Shown here in pieces: positions 1 through 10,803 of a DNA stretch of 64,000 nucleotides. The position numbers and the translations under genes were made by a program. Origin of the DNA: Trachythela sp. YZ-2020. Its lineage: Eukaryota; Cnidaria; Anthozoa; Malacalcyonacea; Clavulariidae. How positions within the stretch are numbered: position 1 is the stretch's first letter; every line of letters starts with the position of its first letter. The stretch lies in NCBI GenBank assembly GCA_016169945.1, contig JADLSH010000158.1, positions 221,001-285,000 on the forward strand, given 5' to 3'. The notes under the pieces were generated by a model. It had not been told where the DNA came from, made no database searches, and saw only the letters and a program-made list of their open reading frames with translations.

Positions 1-447
1 AGAAGAAATACTCGTACTTAAGAATTCATGCTTTACTACAGGATAAATTAAATTACGTCAAGCAGATCACATATTTATGAGACAGAATGTCGATTCCGTC
101 ATATTCTTTCAAGTGTTGGGGATTGTCGTTCAAATCAGTCGTATATTTTAGATTTCAAGAGCATTTTTCATTAATTTTAAGAATGTCAAGTATATTTACT
201 AGGATTTTTGGGATTTTTGCAGACTTTGGACTTTTTGGACTTTTACGAACTTTTCGTTTAACTGTACGAGACTTTTGGAGTGATTTTTCCCTCGACTCTG
301 GAAGTGTTTGCTTGGATATACTTACGTTTGTCCTGCTGCTTTGTGAAGAGTTAACCATAGTGATTTTACATAAAGCAAGACGTCTACTTACCTGTTCACA
401 CTGGCCTGTAATTTTGGAGTTTTTGGCAACTTGTCTAATTGGTTTTA
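1..447. other. unassigned AT-rich sequence
   Basis: No recognisable gene. The minus strand has a short Lys/Ser/Arg-rich frame (155-358) with GTAAGT-type donor motifs nearby. It has no domain and could be chance, so no CDS is called. Confidence 0.4.
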
Positions 448-570
448 AAACTATCGTTCAGATCGCCTTAAAAAGGTTAGCGTTCTGGGCAAGACATCGC
501 GACTAATACCAGGTGTTCCTCAGGGTTCAATTCTTGCTCCTCTATTGCTTCTTGTATACGTGTACTGTTA
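448..570 (+). pseudogene. LINE reverse transcriptase relic
   Basis: A plus-strand frame across this stretch reads ...RLIPGVPQGSILAPLLLL and then reaches a stop. This matches the GVPQGS-I-L-x-PLL block found in non-LTR reverse transcriptases just before the catalytic A/V-DD box. Only about 40 codons remain and neither the upstream palm nor the DD box follows, so it is a dead fragment. Clade cannot be assigned. Confidence 0.7.
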
Positions 571-1174
571 ACAATGATATATTTAGAGTTCTAATGCATG
601 CTTTGACGCCTTGTTAAGATAATGACCAGGTAAAAAAGATAAGCCATAATTGTTAATCATGCAATATTGCAGCAAGATTGTATCAAAACCTAGCAAGATC
701 GGATCAAAACGTTTGTCGTATGTCAAATCGTAATGGATAAGATAAACAGTATCCCACCGATAACGACTTAAGGCGAAAGGCGGATACGGAAAGCAGAGAA
801 AATAAAAGACGATATTGCACAATCATTTACGATATAACTCGTGAACTATTTGTCGTACCAAATCACCAGTGAATAACTAATGAGTCACACCAATATGGCG
901 CTTGAAATCACATTCAACTCGTCTTTGAAAGTTAAGACGTTCTAAAACTCATTAGAACAAGTGTAGGAAGTTTTATCTTTCAAACTTCATGGGAAAAGCC
1001 ATATGCTTGATAGGAAAGTAATTTAAACATCACATCATTCGATTTGTAAAAACTTCGGAAGATCTGAAAATTTCTTCTCATAACTGTTCTGGCCTCAAAA
1101 TTTCTTCCTTAATGCAGAAGGATGCTTTATCCCGAACTATAGTTTTAAGATCATTGTGAAAAAGTACAAAACAG
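571..1174. other. unassigned sequence
   Basis: No gene or repeat recognised, only short shadow frames. The final 8 bases (CAAAACAG, 1167-1174) are the left target-site copy of the adjoining MITE. Confidence 0.4.
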
Positions 1175-1327
1175 CAGTGGCGTAGCCAGCTCACCGATTT
1201 GGTCCCGCTATGCAAATTTCAAATCATTTTCATTATTCATTTCTTTAGAAATTGATTGTTTTCACCGTCAATGAACACGAACAAATTTGCATAGCGGGAC
1301 TAAATCGGCGGGCTGGCTATGCTACTG
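1175..1327. mobile_element. hAT-type MITE with 8-bp TSD
   Basis: A 153-bp element with ~45-bp terminal inverted repeats. The left end starts CAGTGGCGTAGCCAGC, and the reverse complement of the right end starts CAGTAGCATAGCCAGC. It is flanked by identical 8-bp direct repeats CAAAACAG at 1167-1174 and 1328-1335. CAG-type ends with 8-bp duplications are characteristic of hAT transposons. There is no coding capacity, so it is non-autonomous. Confidence 0.88.
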
Positions 1328-1984
1328 CAAAACAGAACGCTAAAGCGAATGTAATCATCTTAAAAATTTCAAGATATGTTTCGCAAACAAGCGATGATGG
1401 CTTTATTTTGAAATTATTACAAATTCATCGCAACGTTATCGTCACACCATTGTTATAAATCCATCGTCTTACCTGACAAAAGAATCCGTGAAAAATTCAA
1501 AATACCGTATTTACTCGTTTAAGTGCAGCCTCCGAATAAGCGCCGCACATTATTCACAACAACGCGGCGCCCAATCGAAGCACTGTAGTACAAATCGATC
1601 TGTAAGACATATCGTAACGTATCGTAACGTTTCGTAGCGTTTTCGTTTGTGTCGAAGTCATTAGTTCTACCCGAGTGTTCATGAAACAAAGAAAAACGCT
1701 ACGTTTCGATACGATACGGTTGAAGTGGAAAACAGCCTTTAATTAGCTAGCCTCGGACATTTGTTATCCTGTGCTACATTGTTTTTAAGTTCAAAGTGAG
1801 TATATTTCAATGCACCGTCGCTAAACTCTGAACTTAGGAAAGGTTGTCTCTTCACATAGTAAAATAGGTATATATATCTGACACGTGACCACATAACTAA
1901 TTATATATTCATATTTTAAAATTTTAGTAAAGGAGTGCAAGATGAACATTTGCAATGCGAGCAAAGTGCATAAAACATTTTGAT
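1328..1984. other. intergenic stretch with short repeats
   Basis: No gene seen. About three copies of a 10-bp unit (ATCGTAACGT) lie near 1605-1640. A stretch at about 1700-1745 recurs in diverged form near 63766-63812. Confidence 0.45.
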
Positions 1985-3660
1985 GTTTTTAGATTAGCAA
2001 CTGCACCAATTCAAAAAGCTAGTATTTACGAGAAAGACGCCTTTGTGAAAGTGACTGTGTAAACAAAGCGAAGGAACATTGAGAAAAAAACTTGAAGGAG
2101 GAGAATCTATTTAAAATTCTGTTTCCTGCACATTTGTTGACACAAGTACTTTTAGTTCTAGAACATTAGTTCATTGTCAGCTGGTAGAGTTCAATTATTT
2201 TGACATGTGTTTCCAAAACATTTGCTTCACGCATGTAGCTACGATTATTCTGGAAGTGGTCTCAAAAATAATACTTGGGTAACCTTATGTTCACATCTGC
2301 TAGCCTTCGTGAGGACTAAAACCCTTTTTTTAATAAAACAAGACGCCCACTGAAGCGTTGATTCTCACCGCGTGTATAGCGAGAGACGAACCTAGCGAAT
2401 TGTAACTCCCTCCAGGACTTTTAGTCCTGGACTTTTAGGACTATAGTCCTTGACTTTTAAGACCATAGTCATAGACATTTAGGACTATAATCAACTATTA
2501 GAACTATATTTAGTCATGACTATTAGAATTATGGTCGACACTATTAGGACTTTAGTAGAAATTTCCAGGTGACTATCGATTTTCCTGCATGCTGATTGGT
2601 CCAAATGATTTTCTAAAGTAGTGACACTCGGTCAGTGACTATCATTTTTTTTCAAAAAATTTTCGCAAGCTGCCGAATTTAAAACAAAAAAAAAATTTTT
2701 TTTTTGAGCCTGATTTTAAATGAAAAAAAAAAAAAACCCGCTAAATTAGAGGATATATTTATTTTTTTTTAAAGGTAAGCGATAACACATACACTATTTT
2801 TTCTTTCCATGAAGGCAGTTTTTTCTGTTGTGTTGAAAATGAACAACATAAAACTTTTTTTGGCTCAAACACAAGTGTTTTATTTTATTTTGAAAATTAT
2901 TTATCTTTATTTACTATATTATATTCAAATAAACCTAGCTGAGCTGATATATATTTTTAAACCATTCTTTTGGAGCCTTCAAAGTATTTTTCTTTTGAAA
3001 TTGTTGTTTGTTTTTTTTGTTTCGCTTTTTTATGTTTGACACTCGTTTTTGCCGCCGCATTTTTAATTAATAATCGAGAAAAGCTGAGAAATTTTGTCCT
3101 ATAGCTGTCCTATAATTTTTTCCACTTTCTGTCATGTTTTTCTCTTTGAAATTTCTACTAAAACAATTAGTCGCCTCAGGCTCGGTGATTACAAGCCTAT
3201 AGTCACTTCGCCTTCGGCTCAGTCATTAGTCATGACTTTTAGGACTATAGTCATAATCGAATGAGTGGATTAATGAATTTAATATGCAAATCATGCTGAG
3301 TCTTAACAGCCGGTAGAAAAGAAATTTTCAAAATTTGTTTTTTTCTTTCGCTGCTTTTTGCATGGCTTTGCATGTTTAATGTTTCATTTTAATTCCTATA
3401 CGTTAACTTGTGCTCATTTGCTTAACAATCATATTATTTTATTGTGCTGTGTGATTATCAAAGATCTTAGCAAAGCTTGTGTATATTTGTATTCTCAATG
3501 CCTATGAATTATATATTTTCGTCTTGGGAAGTTTTTGTGTTGTTTAAAGAGTTAAGCAACGTTTACACGTGGTAGAGAAAGATTAATTAATAAAAAGTAC
3601 GCCGCGAAGTACAAAATGCACAGCAAAGTTTCATTTTTGTAAATCCTTTGGCCGAATTTC
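1985..3660. repeat. diverged copy of the 21-41 kb repeat unit (left part of copy 0)
   Basis: Several blocks align by eye to the tandem units at 20.8-41 kb. 1985-2330 resembles 28000-28340. 2230-2400 resembles 21440-21650. Runs built on GACTATAGTCATGACT occur at 2430-2560 and 3200-3250, as they do at 21660-21900. 3250-3660 resembles 21900-22280. About 0.6 kb at 2560-3190, A/T-homopolymer-rich, has no counterpart in the units. This is the most diverged copy and lies on the GPCR side. No coding potential is visible. Confidence 0.7.
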
Positions 3661-3667
3661 ATTTTAC

Positions 3668-3856
3668 ATCGAATTAATGACTCTCCCATGTACTGCATAC
3701 TTAATGAGTCGTGCCCCTCACTGCATATTTAATGACTCGTCCCTTTCACTGTATACTTAATGAGTAGTCCCTCTTACTGTATACTTAATGAGTCGTCCCT
3801 CTCACCGTATACTTAGTGAGTCGTCCATTTCACTGTATACTTAATGAGTCGTCCCC
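3668..3856. repeat. 28-bp minisatellite
   Basis: Six to seven imperfect tandem copies of a 28-bp unit built around ACTGTATACTTAATGAGTCG. Copies differ by a few substitutions, indicating an old array. Confidence 0.8.
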
Positions 3857-4981
3857 ATCAGCCGTCCCTCCCTCACTCCCACTTAATCCCCCTCAAAAAT
3901 CCCGATCGATCAGTACCTATTGTTACTCGACCTATGATTACGTTACTGCATACTAACTAATTCTTCCTACTCCACTGACCCGTACTCAACTTCACACACC
4001 CTCAGCACCCTCATAAACCCTCACTCACGCCCTCAAAAATCAGGATCGAAAACTACTTACTACACTACTCACCTGACTACACTCAGTGGAGAGTTTTGCA
4101 ACGCGACGGCGCGATCGTAAGGATCTGGGAAAGCCATATCTTATGAGGACGTTGCCATTGTAGATTTTAAGATTTTGGCAAAATGGCGGGATAAAATTAA
4201 ATATATATCTTTATCTTCTAGGGGAAGCATGAAAACTTTTGTACTTATAAAATATCAAATACAACGAAAACAGTTTCACTTCGGACAACTTGTTGTACAG
4301 AAAAGGTTCTATTTACGTGGTGCCATTAAGATCAACCATTTGATCTGTCTATTCGAAACCTACTTAAAAGAGGAAGTCAGCGTTCAGAACAACTTAGGCT
4401 CAAATAAAAGATTATATAATACTTACCTTGCACACAAAGTCCCGCATAAAATCCAAGTCGAGAAATAAAGCTTTTAAATTTTAACATTTGCATATAACGC
4501 AGCCGCCATGCAGATATAAATAGGAGCGGACCTGCGATCAGGAATCTAACGAATGGGGCGGATGGAAAAAATCGAAACATTCCGCAAATAGTTTCGCCCT
4601 GTGACGATGAATGTGAAATATCAAGTTGAAAATCTCTCCATCACCGTGCGAATTGAGACGATTTGACAGTACTGGACATGCATGTATGGAGGCGACTTCA
4701 TCGTGTATGAACATATAAAATTAGCGTTCAGAACCATAAAAAATAATCAAATATAAGCCTGTGAGAATTTTGTGCTTAATAAGATTTCATTTATTGAGGC
4801 ATTCATCGTTCGTTCATTCATTCGCTATATAGACTACATGAAAACAGAGCTTATGTAGTATAAAAAACAACCATTGAAGAAATTAACTACGTTTATTGTA
4901 CATTCCTATTTGTACAATGGGTTTTATTAAATCCCATTTTATCATTCAAACGGGTTGTTTACATAATAGTTAAAAACTAAC
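3857..4981. other. unassigned sequence with one dispersed repeat
   Basis: CT-rich to about 4100, then no gene. About 4373-4480 (around TTGCACACAAAGTCCCGCAT) recurs near 63882-63995 at the other end of the window, so it belongs to an unclassified dispersed repeat. Confidence 0.5.
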
Positions 4982-4996
4982 TATTGTTTGTTAACA
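4982..4996. repeat. left 15-bp flanking direct repeat of the SINE array
   Basis: TATTGTTTGTTAACA is found here and again, identically, at 9171-9185. The two copies bracket the whole SINE array, as expected for a target-site duplication. Confidence 0.75.
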
Positions 4997-5088
4997 GAGA
5001 TACTGGGTTTGGTGGATAATCCAAGTGAGTAGATATATACACAATTTTTAAGACCTAACCAGGAACGGTTACGAAAAATGCAACACTA

Positions 5089-5163
5089 GGTCCTCTCGCA
5101 GGAATTGAACCGACGGCCCTGCGATTCCGGTGCAGCGCTCTAACCAACTGAGCTACAGAGGCC
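5089..5163 (-). repeat. tRNA-like SINE head
   Basis: The minus strand reads GGCCTCTGTAGCTCAGTTGG... through GGTTCAATTCC to the acceptor partner. A box and B box, the internal RNA polymerase III promoter, are present and acceptor, D and T stems can be drawn. The anticodon loop lacks U33 (CCGGAAT), so a working tRNA is unlikely. Confidence 0.8.
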
Positions 5164-5360
5164 AGTTGCTGAGCTGTAACCGTAAGTTCAGTATATATAG
5201 GTGATCGGGTGTGCGGGTTCTGATAAGGTTAACTTCAAAGATTTTTTGCACTTCACTTGGTTGAACTAGAATACTGGGTTTGGTGGATAATCCAAGTGAG
5301 TAGATATATACACAATTTTTAAGACCTACCCAGGAACGGTTACGAAAAATGCAACACTAA

Positions 5361-5434
5361 GTCCTCTGGCAGGAATTGAACCCACGGCCCTACGATTCCG
5401 GTGCAGCGCTCTAACCAACTGAGCTACAGAGGCC
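5361..5434 (-). repeat. tRNA-like SINE head
   Basis: Second minus-strand copy, 271 bp from the first, nearly identical in A and B boxes. Confidence 0.8.
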
Positions 5435-5630
5435 AGTTGCTGAGCTGTAACCGTAAGTTCAGTATATATAGATGATCGGGTGTGCGGGTTGTGATAAGGT
5501 TAACTTCAAAGATTTTTTGCACTTCACTTGGTTGAACTAGAATACTGGGTTTGGTGGATAGTCCAAGTGAGTAGATATATACACAATTTTTAAGACCTAA
5601 CCAGGAACGGTTACGAAAAATGCAACACTA

Positions 5631-5656
5631 GGTCCTCTGGCAGGAATTGAACCCAC
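5631..5656 (-). repeat. truncated tRNA-like head at the inversion point
   Basis: Only the T-arm and acceptor end of a minus-strand head is present. It stops after ...AATTGAACCCA and continues directly into plus-oriented body sequence, marking the array's orientation switch. Confidence 0.75.
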
Positions 5657-5841
5657 CCTTTCGTAACCGTACCTGGTTAGGTCTTAAAAATGGTGTATAT
5701 ATCTACTCACTTGGATTATCCACCAAACCCAGTATTCTAGTTCAAAAAGTGAAGTGCAAAAAATCTTTGAAGTTAACCTTATCACAACCCGCACACACGA
5801 TCACCTATATATACTGAACTTCCGGTTACAGCTCAGCAACT

Positions 5842-5916
5842 GGCCTCTGTAGCTCAGTTGGTTAGAGCGCTGCACCGGAATCGCAGGGCCGTGAGTTCAA
5901 TTCCTACCAGAGGACC
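5842..5916 (+). repeat. tRNA-like SINE head
   Basis: First plus-strand head after the inversion. Two substitutions in the T arm relative to the other copies (GTGAGTTCAATTCCTACC). Confidence 0.8.
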
Positions 5917-6112
5917 TAGTGTTGCATTTTCCGTAACCGTTCCTGGTTAGGTCTTATAAATTGTGTATATATCTACTCACTTGGATTATCCACCAAACCC
6001 AGTATTCTAGTTCAACCAAGTGAAGTGCAAAAAATCTTTGAAGTCAACCTTATCACAACCCGCACACCCGATCACCTATATATACTGAACTTACGGTTAC
6101 AACTCAGCAACT

Positions 6113-6187
6113 GGCCTCTGTAGCTCAGTTGGTTAGAGCGCTGCACCGGAATCGCAGGGCCGTGGGTTCAATTCCTGCCAGAGGACC
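6113..6187 (+). repeat. tRNA-like SINE head
   Basis: Plus-strand head with intact A and B boxes. The Harbinger element is inserted at its 3' end, at CTA. Confidence 0.8.
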
Positions 6188-6521
6188 TAGGCCTGTATTC
6201 TAAAAGCTCACTCACACTCACACTTGAGTGACATTCCAGTGAGGTGCACTCAAGAAGGGTTGAAGCGTGAGTATGAGTGGAGTTTGAGTGAAATGTTGTA
6301 CTCATTGACGAAGCACTCATCCTCAACAAATGTTGTTTAATTTGTATTCACCGAGATCACTCGAGTGTCACTTACCTGAGTCGCACTTGCCTTTGTTATT
6401 GAGCTCAGTGAAGTGTAGCTTACTTCACGCAGTAAGTTGCACTCGGCATTGTTAATGAGTACGACGAAAGAGGATCGACGTTTGTTTTAAGATAATACAT
6501 AAAGAATACAAGTCGTGCCAC

Positions 6522-7676
6522 ATGTCCCTAACAAGACAGTATTTTTCAGAACTTGAGAAGTCAATTATAACAGAATTAGTGGCAAAGCAAAATAATGTCA
6601 TCGAATGCAAACCGAACGATTACAAAAGCATTCAACAAAAAAATAAAGCTTGGGAAAACCTGACAGAAGAGTTTAACTGTCAGGCGGGTGTCAATAAGCG
6701 TGAATCAAAACAAATAAAGAAATGCTGGGAGAATATTAAGTCTCGGGCGAAAAAAAGTATCGCAAAGGAGAAGAGAGAAGCCAAACTGACTGGAGGTGGT
6801 ACGGCTTCGACGGATAAAAATCCAGATGCTGAAGCTGTTCTTGCAATAATTCCAGCGCAATTTCCAGCGCATAATCCATTTGATGACGACAATTATGAAC
6901 CTGGTAAGGGTATTGATACACAGTAATGTACGGTAAAGTGTTGATGACTATACATAATAAAAACATCAGTAGGTTGCTGCTGTGCATCTATATTCGATGT
7001 AAAAACGACACAGAGATTGTAGTTGAATTGATATATATAACAAACACCAAGTAGCATGCATGAGCGCTTTATTATGACAAGTATAGCGTGGGCATAGTAT
7101 AGGTTACTTTCCATATACGCCTACTTGCCCACAACTCATTGTTGCCTGTAGTATTTAAAACAGACTGTGATTTCTCTATTTTAAAACAGTGTTAATAATA
7201 TCAGCATCAATAATATCATGACCTGTCTCATAACATGACAATCAAACATGAAACTAGTCAGCATCTAAAACTGTCTACAGCAATACAATATCAAACGATC
7301 CAATATATTTCAGTTATCTTGTACAAATAACCTAGATGTCAGTGAAAATGAAGAGGACGAGGAATCCCTAGAAGGCGAAATAATAACTAACACTGATGAA
7401 CATCAATCACAACCATCGGAGGTTATTGAAGAATCATCGAATTCTCGGTCTCACAAAAAAAATAGAATCTCAGTTGCCCAAACAAAATGTTTGGATATGC
7501 AGGAGAAACAACATACAACTGAGATGGAAATTCTGGAACTTAGGAAGAAGAACCTTGTAGAGGAACACGAGAAAAAGATGGAGGTCCTTGAGGAGGAGTT
7601 CCAATATTGGACGTCTAAAAGAACGGCTAATACTCAAGATGATCCGCCGAGGCGTATTACACGGCGAAGGAAGTAA
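6522..7676 (+). CDS. Harbinger Myb/SANT-like DNA-binding protein (two exons)
   Basis: The accessory protein that in Harbinger elements binds transposon ends and helps import the nuclease. Exon 1 (6522-6903) starts at ATG and encodes a Myb/SANT-like domain at about residues 9-75, with spaced aromatic residues (AWENL, CWENI) and a basic stretch. Read straight through, it ends at 6926. A GTAAGG donor at 6904 and a CCTAG acceptor ending at 7335 give a 432-bp phase-1 intron and keep frame into an acidic segment and a long charged coiled-coil tail (MEILELRKKN... EEFQYW) ending RRITRRRK. The predicted product is about 240 aa. Another acceptor (TTTCAG, ending 7313) gives an early stop with this donor. 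The intron is inferred. The 3' end overlaps the tail of the opposite-strand nuclease frame. Confidence 0.75.
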
Positions 7677-8518
7677 ACAATTGTTTTTGGACGTACATTT
7701 GTACCATGAAGACTTGTTTGTAATTGTGAATGGTTCATGCCTGACATAATAATTACGTTGAAATCTACTGTATTTCGTGTCCGAATATGGGAAACATTGT
7801 ATCTACGTTCGGGGGGTGTCTGGGGGTTCAATAGAGGTGTCATCAAATATGTTCGACAAGGATAGCCATTATCACCGAGAAGCATGCTTTGCATATGACC
7901 ATGCTCAAACTGTGCACACAAACGACTGTTATCAAATATCCTTGAGTCGTGCACGCTGCCCGGCCACCTTACAACAATATTTTGTATCTCTAGATTTGGG
8001 CCACAAACTGCTTGGACATTCAGTGAAAAAAAACCTTTCCGATTTCGAAACAATTCAGCGTTTTCACCTCCTTGGCTCGGAATTTTTATATGCGTACAAT
8101 CAATCGTCCCAATAACATTAGGGAATGCACATATCCTCCAGAATTTGAGTTTAATTTGTGGTAGCATATCAGCAGTCGGAAATATAATATAATGAGTTTT
8201 TAGTCTAGCAATGGCCTCAGATACGCGCTTTATAATACGACTTGCAGACGGTTGAGATATATCACACAGGTCTCCACATGCTTCCTGAAACTTGCCAGTT
8301 GCATAATATCGCAATGTCAACAAAAGCTTAATTTCTGCAGGAATTGGAATACCTCGTTCGTTATGAGCATATATGTCTGCCTCTATAATGGTTAACAGCT
8401 CCCGAAAACCATCCTTGGTTAATCTAAATCTGCTTCTAAATTGCTCCTCATCATACATGTCGTAGTTGAAATTAGAATTTCTAATCTCCCTTCTGTTATT
8501 GAGTGCCAAATAATCCAA
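7634..8518 (-). pseudogene. Harbinger DDE nuclease (HARBI1-like), C-terminally truncated
   Basis: The transposase of the element, a cut-and-paste DDE nuclease. In the 294-residue reading the first catalytic Asp is D140 (GTIDCTHI) and the second is D191 in GSVHDSRIF. GDNGYP follows at 215-220, and an HTH-like stretch (ISQPSASRIIKRV) lies at 87-99. Similarity stops at HIRTRNTV (residue 251), exactly where the family has the catalytic Glu (normally TVE). From there the frame is only the antisense of the Myb gene's 3' end. Only about 90 bp separates this point from the Myb stop, too little for the usual C-terminus, so a deletion removed the third catalytic residue. No ATG opens the frame upstream (the first base triplet is TTG), so the start is uncertain. 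Confidence 0.85.
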
Positions 8519-8973
8519 TTGTTCTAATCTTTCAAGCCATACAATTCGCCATGTTGTTTCTCACTATTTCATGCGAGTGTGGTTCAAGGGATGTATGTCC
8601 CACACTCAAACTCCACTCACACTCGACCTCTATTTCGGGAGTGAGTGCAGTTTGTGCAAGTGTATCTTCCCACTCATTGAGAGTGAATGAATACTCATTG
8701 AGTGCTGAGTTACACTTACGGATCTTAAGGCTCCTCGCATTGAGTGTGAGTGTGAGTAAGCTTTTAGAATACAGGCGCTAGTGTTGCATTTTTCGTAACC
8801 GTTCCTGGTTAGGTCTTAAAAATTGTGTATATATCTACTCACTTGGATTATCCATAAACCCAGTATTCTAGTTCAACCAAGTGAAGTGCAAAAAATCTTT
8901 GAAGTTAACCTTATCACAACCCGCACACCCGATCACCTATATATACTGAACTTACGGTTACAGCTCAGCAACT

Positions 8974-9048
8974 GGCCTCTGTAGCTCAGTTGGTTAGAGC
9001 GCTGCACCGGAATCGCAGGTCCGTGGGTTCAATTCCTGCCAGAGGACC
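8974..9048 (+). repeat. tRNA-like SINE head
   Basis: Last full plus-strand head. One substitution (GCAGGTCCGTGG). A further body fragment runs to 9170, where the array ends at the 15-bp direct repeat. Confidence 0.8.
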
Positions 9049-9170
9049 TAGTGTTGCATTTTTCGTAACCGTTCCTGGTTAGGTCTTAAAAATTGTGTAT
9101 ATATCTACTCACTTGGATTATCCACCAAACCCAGTATTCTAGTTCAACCAAGTGAAGTGCAAAAAATCGT

Positions 9171-9185
9171 TATTGTTTGTTAACA
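9171..9185. repeat. right 15-bp flanking direct repeat of the SINE array
   Basis: TATTGTTTGTTAACA, identical to 4982-4996. Confidence 0.75.
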
Positions 9186-10803
9186 TCTCTTTAGCCTTAG
9201 AATAAACGATCTTTCCAGCGGAAGGGAATTATAAAGTTCTTTAATTTTACATCGCAACTAAATTATCTACAATATAGTATTTCCATACATAATTACATTT
9301 AAGCTAGGCTCGTCTTTGTCTTGACTGAATTATATACATTATTGACACTCCATAAGAATTGCAAGAAGCATTAATGTATCTTAATATAATATGTTTATGT
9401 ATATGTTTATATGTATATGTTAATATGTTTATGTATATGTTTATGATTTATATATCTTAATATAATATGTTTATGTGCACCTCAGGGGTAATCAACTAGA
9501 TATATCTAAAACATATAATCAATGTATAGTTATATAGGCATGTGAGAGTCAGAAAGTGACGAGAGTTTCAAAAATTGAAAACGCTGAATAGAAGTTTTGA
9601 TAAAAAATTGAGAAATAATAACTTTTAATTTACTTACACCGACAAAAATATTATTTAAAACCAAATTCTTGGTTGACCAGTTACTAAGGGCAACGGCGTC
9701 AATCTTGGGGAGGACGGGAGGGATGAATTCCTACCACTTTTTGGACAGAGGAGGATCAATATGTAATTATCTCGCCCATTTTTTTCCACATTTGTTTATA
9801 CGACATGTTCTGATCATCAGAATTATGCAAAATGTTTCCCCAAAGTGCATGAAATGGCGTTTCAGAAATCAAGATTTCAACATTTTCTGGGCGAGCATGC
9901 CCGCATATCCCTCTAGTGCCCTCGTGCTAGCGGCATGGGTCCCCAATAGACAATTTTGGTTTTGGCTTGTCCCTTTACCACGCCCTTTCGCCTGGAAAAA
10001 TGAACTCATACCCCTAATGCTTAGACCCAAGTTACACTCCTGTCGAGAAGTGTCTATAAATGATGCGGAAATGCCCTGAAAACGTTAAAGGTATTACATG
10101 CTTCCATAACTATTAGCTGGCTCCATCCCCCCACCGTACTTTTTCAGATTGATTTTCGCCCTTGACATAGGGTAATTCGAAATAAGTCTTCATCTATCTT
10201 AAAATAGCCTATTATATGTTACGTCTGAATACACATGCTCACATAACTGTCCTTATATAATTATACAAATCGACAATATAATGTCACGCAATGTGTGAAA
10301 TAATAACACAGACTGCCATAGTTTGCTTGCAGTTTCCAAACAATTTGTCAGTGTTCTTGTTTGATTTTATGGCAAATGTATATAAGTTATAAACTGTTAA
10401 ACTTGAGGTTAAACATTCTCTCAGTTTACTCATATCGTGGGATTTCAATGTTAAATACAGGCCATTCAGCCTGGATTACTTCCAGTATTATGATAGCTGC
10501 TTTTTCGTTCCTGGAAAATTTCGGTCCATTGACTTTCAAATCTCCTTATTCATTAACCTATATAGAAACTGTAGTTATTCATTAACTCTGTTTTAAGGTG
10601 CCTTGGCTTAAAAATGTGTACGGATTAAGGCGTTTTCCTCAACTTTTTTTGGTCTTTAAACGTCTCTTGGTCCATGAGGGTCTGTAAAGCGCTAACGCTG
10701 ATTGGCTTGGAGCTGTCGTTTATCGGTACTCGGTAAAACAGAAAACTGTGTTTGTCGAAACTATAACTAAAATATGTCTTCGCATTTGAATTTATAAGTT
10801 CCT
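9186..10803. repeat. GPCR 3' flank, paralogous to the tandem units (right part of copy 0)
   Basis: A TATGTT-type microsatellite spans about 9376-9470. 9476-9690 matches the units (for example 22287-22510, starting ATGCACCTCAGGGGTAATCA). 10320-10640 matches 22840-23060. 10640-10830 matches 23385-23576 and runs into the GPCR stop codon. About 390 bp at 9690-10080 is absent from the units and unassigned, and its long frame shows no domain. This stretch is the 3' flank of the GPCR on the minus strand. Confidence 0.75.

Larger units (their letters stand above)
6190..8777. mobile_element. PIF/Harbinger DNA transposon
   Basis: A 2588-bp element with inverted ends: left GGCCTGTATTCTAAAAGCTC, right (reverse complement) CGCCTGTATTCTAAAAGCTT. 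Both continue into subterminal ACTCACACTCAC repeats. It is flanked by the 3-bp duplication CTA (6187-6189 and 8778-8780), and neighbouring SINE units show the uninterrupted site. It carries the two genes typical of the superfamily in convergent orientation: a Myb/SANT-like protein and a HARBI1-type nuclease. The nuclease is damaged, so this copy is probably not autonomous. Confidence 0.93.
4997..9170. mobile_element. array of 271-bp tRNA-derived SINE units with an internal orientation switch
   Basis: The repeated unit has a tRNA-like head, a body ending in a conserved block around CCTGGTTAGGTCTTAAAAAT, and a TATATATCTACTCACTTGG segment. Unit starts at 5001, 5272 and 5543 give a period of 271 bp. 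The first units run on the minus strand to about 5656, where a head is cut off and the array turns to the plus strand. Plus heads at 5842 and 6113 are again 271 bp apart, and the next at 8974 fits the same spacing once the Harbinger insertion is removed. The array is bounded by the 15-bp direct repeats at 4982-4996 and 9171-9185. Confidence 0.85.

Noticed and set aside
87..506. 139-codon plus-strand frame
   Set aside because: Phe/Leu-rich product of a K/S-rich opposite strand, no domain, overlaps the start of the LINE relic in another frame.
3668..3856. CRISPR-like array
   Set aside because: Direct tandem 28-bp units with no spacers, in a eukaryotic context.
5089..9048. Functional tRNA genes
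   Set aside because: A and B boxes are good, but the anticodon loop lacks U33, the acceptor pairing is imperfect, and copies lie in a 271-bp repeat with common tails, so they are SINE heads.
9669..10079. 136-codon frame downstream of the GPCR
   Set aside because: No domain. Partly overlaps sequence paralogous to non-coding unit DNA.
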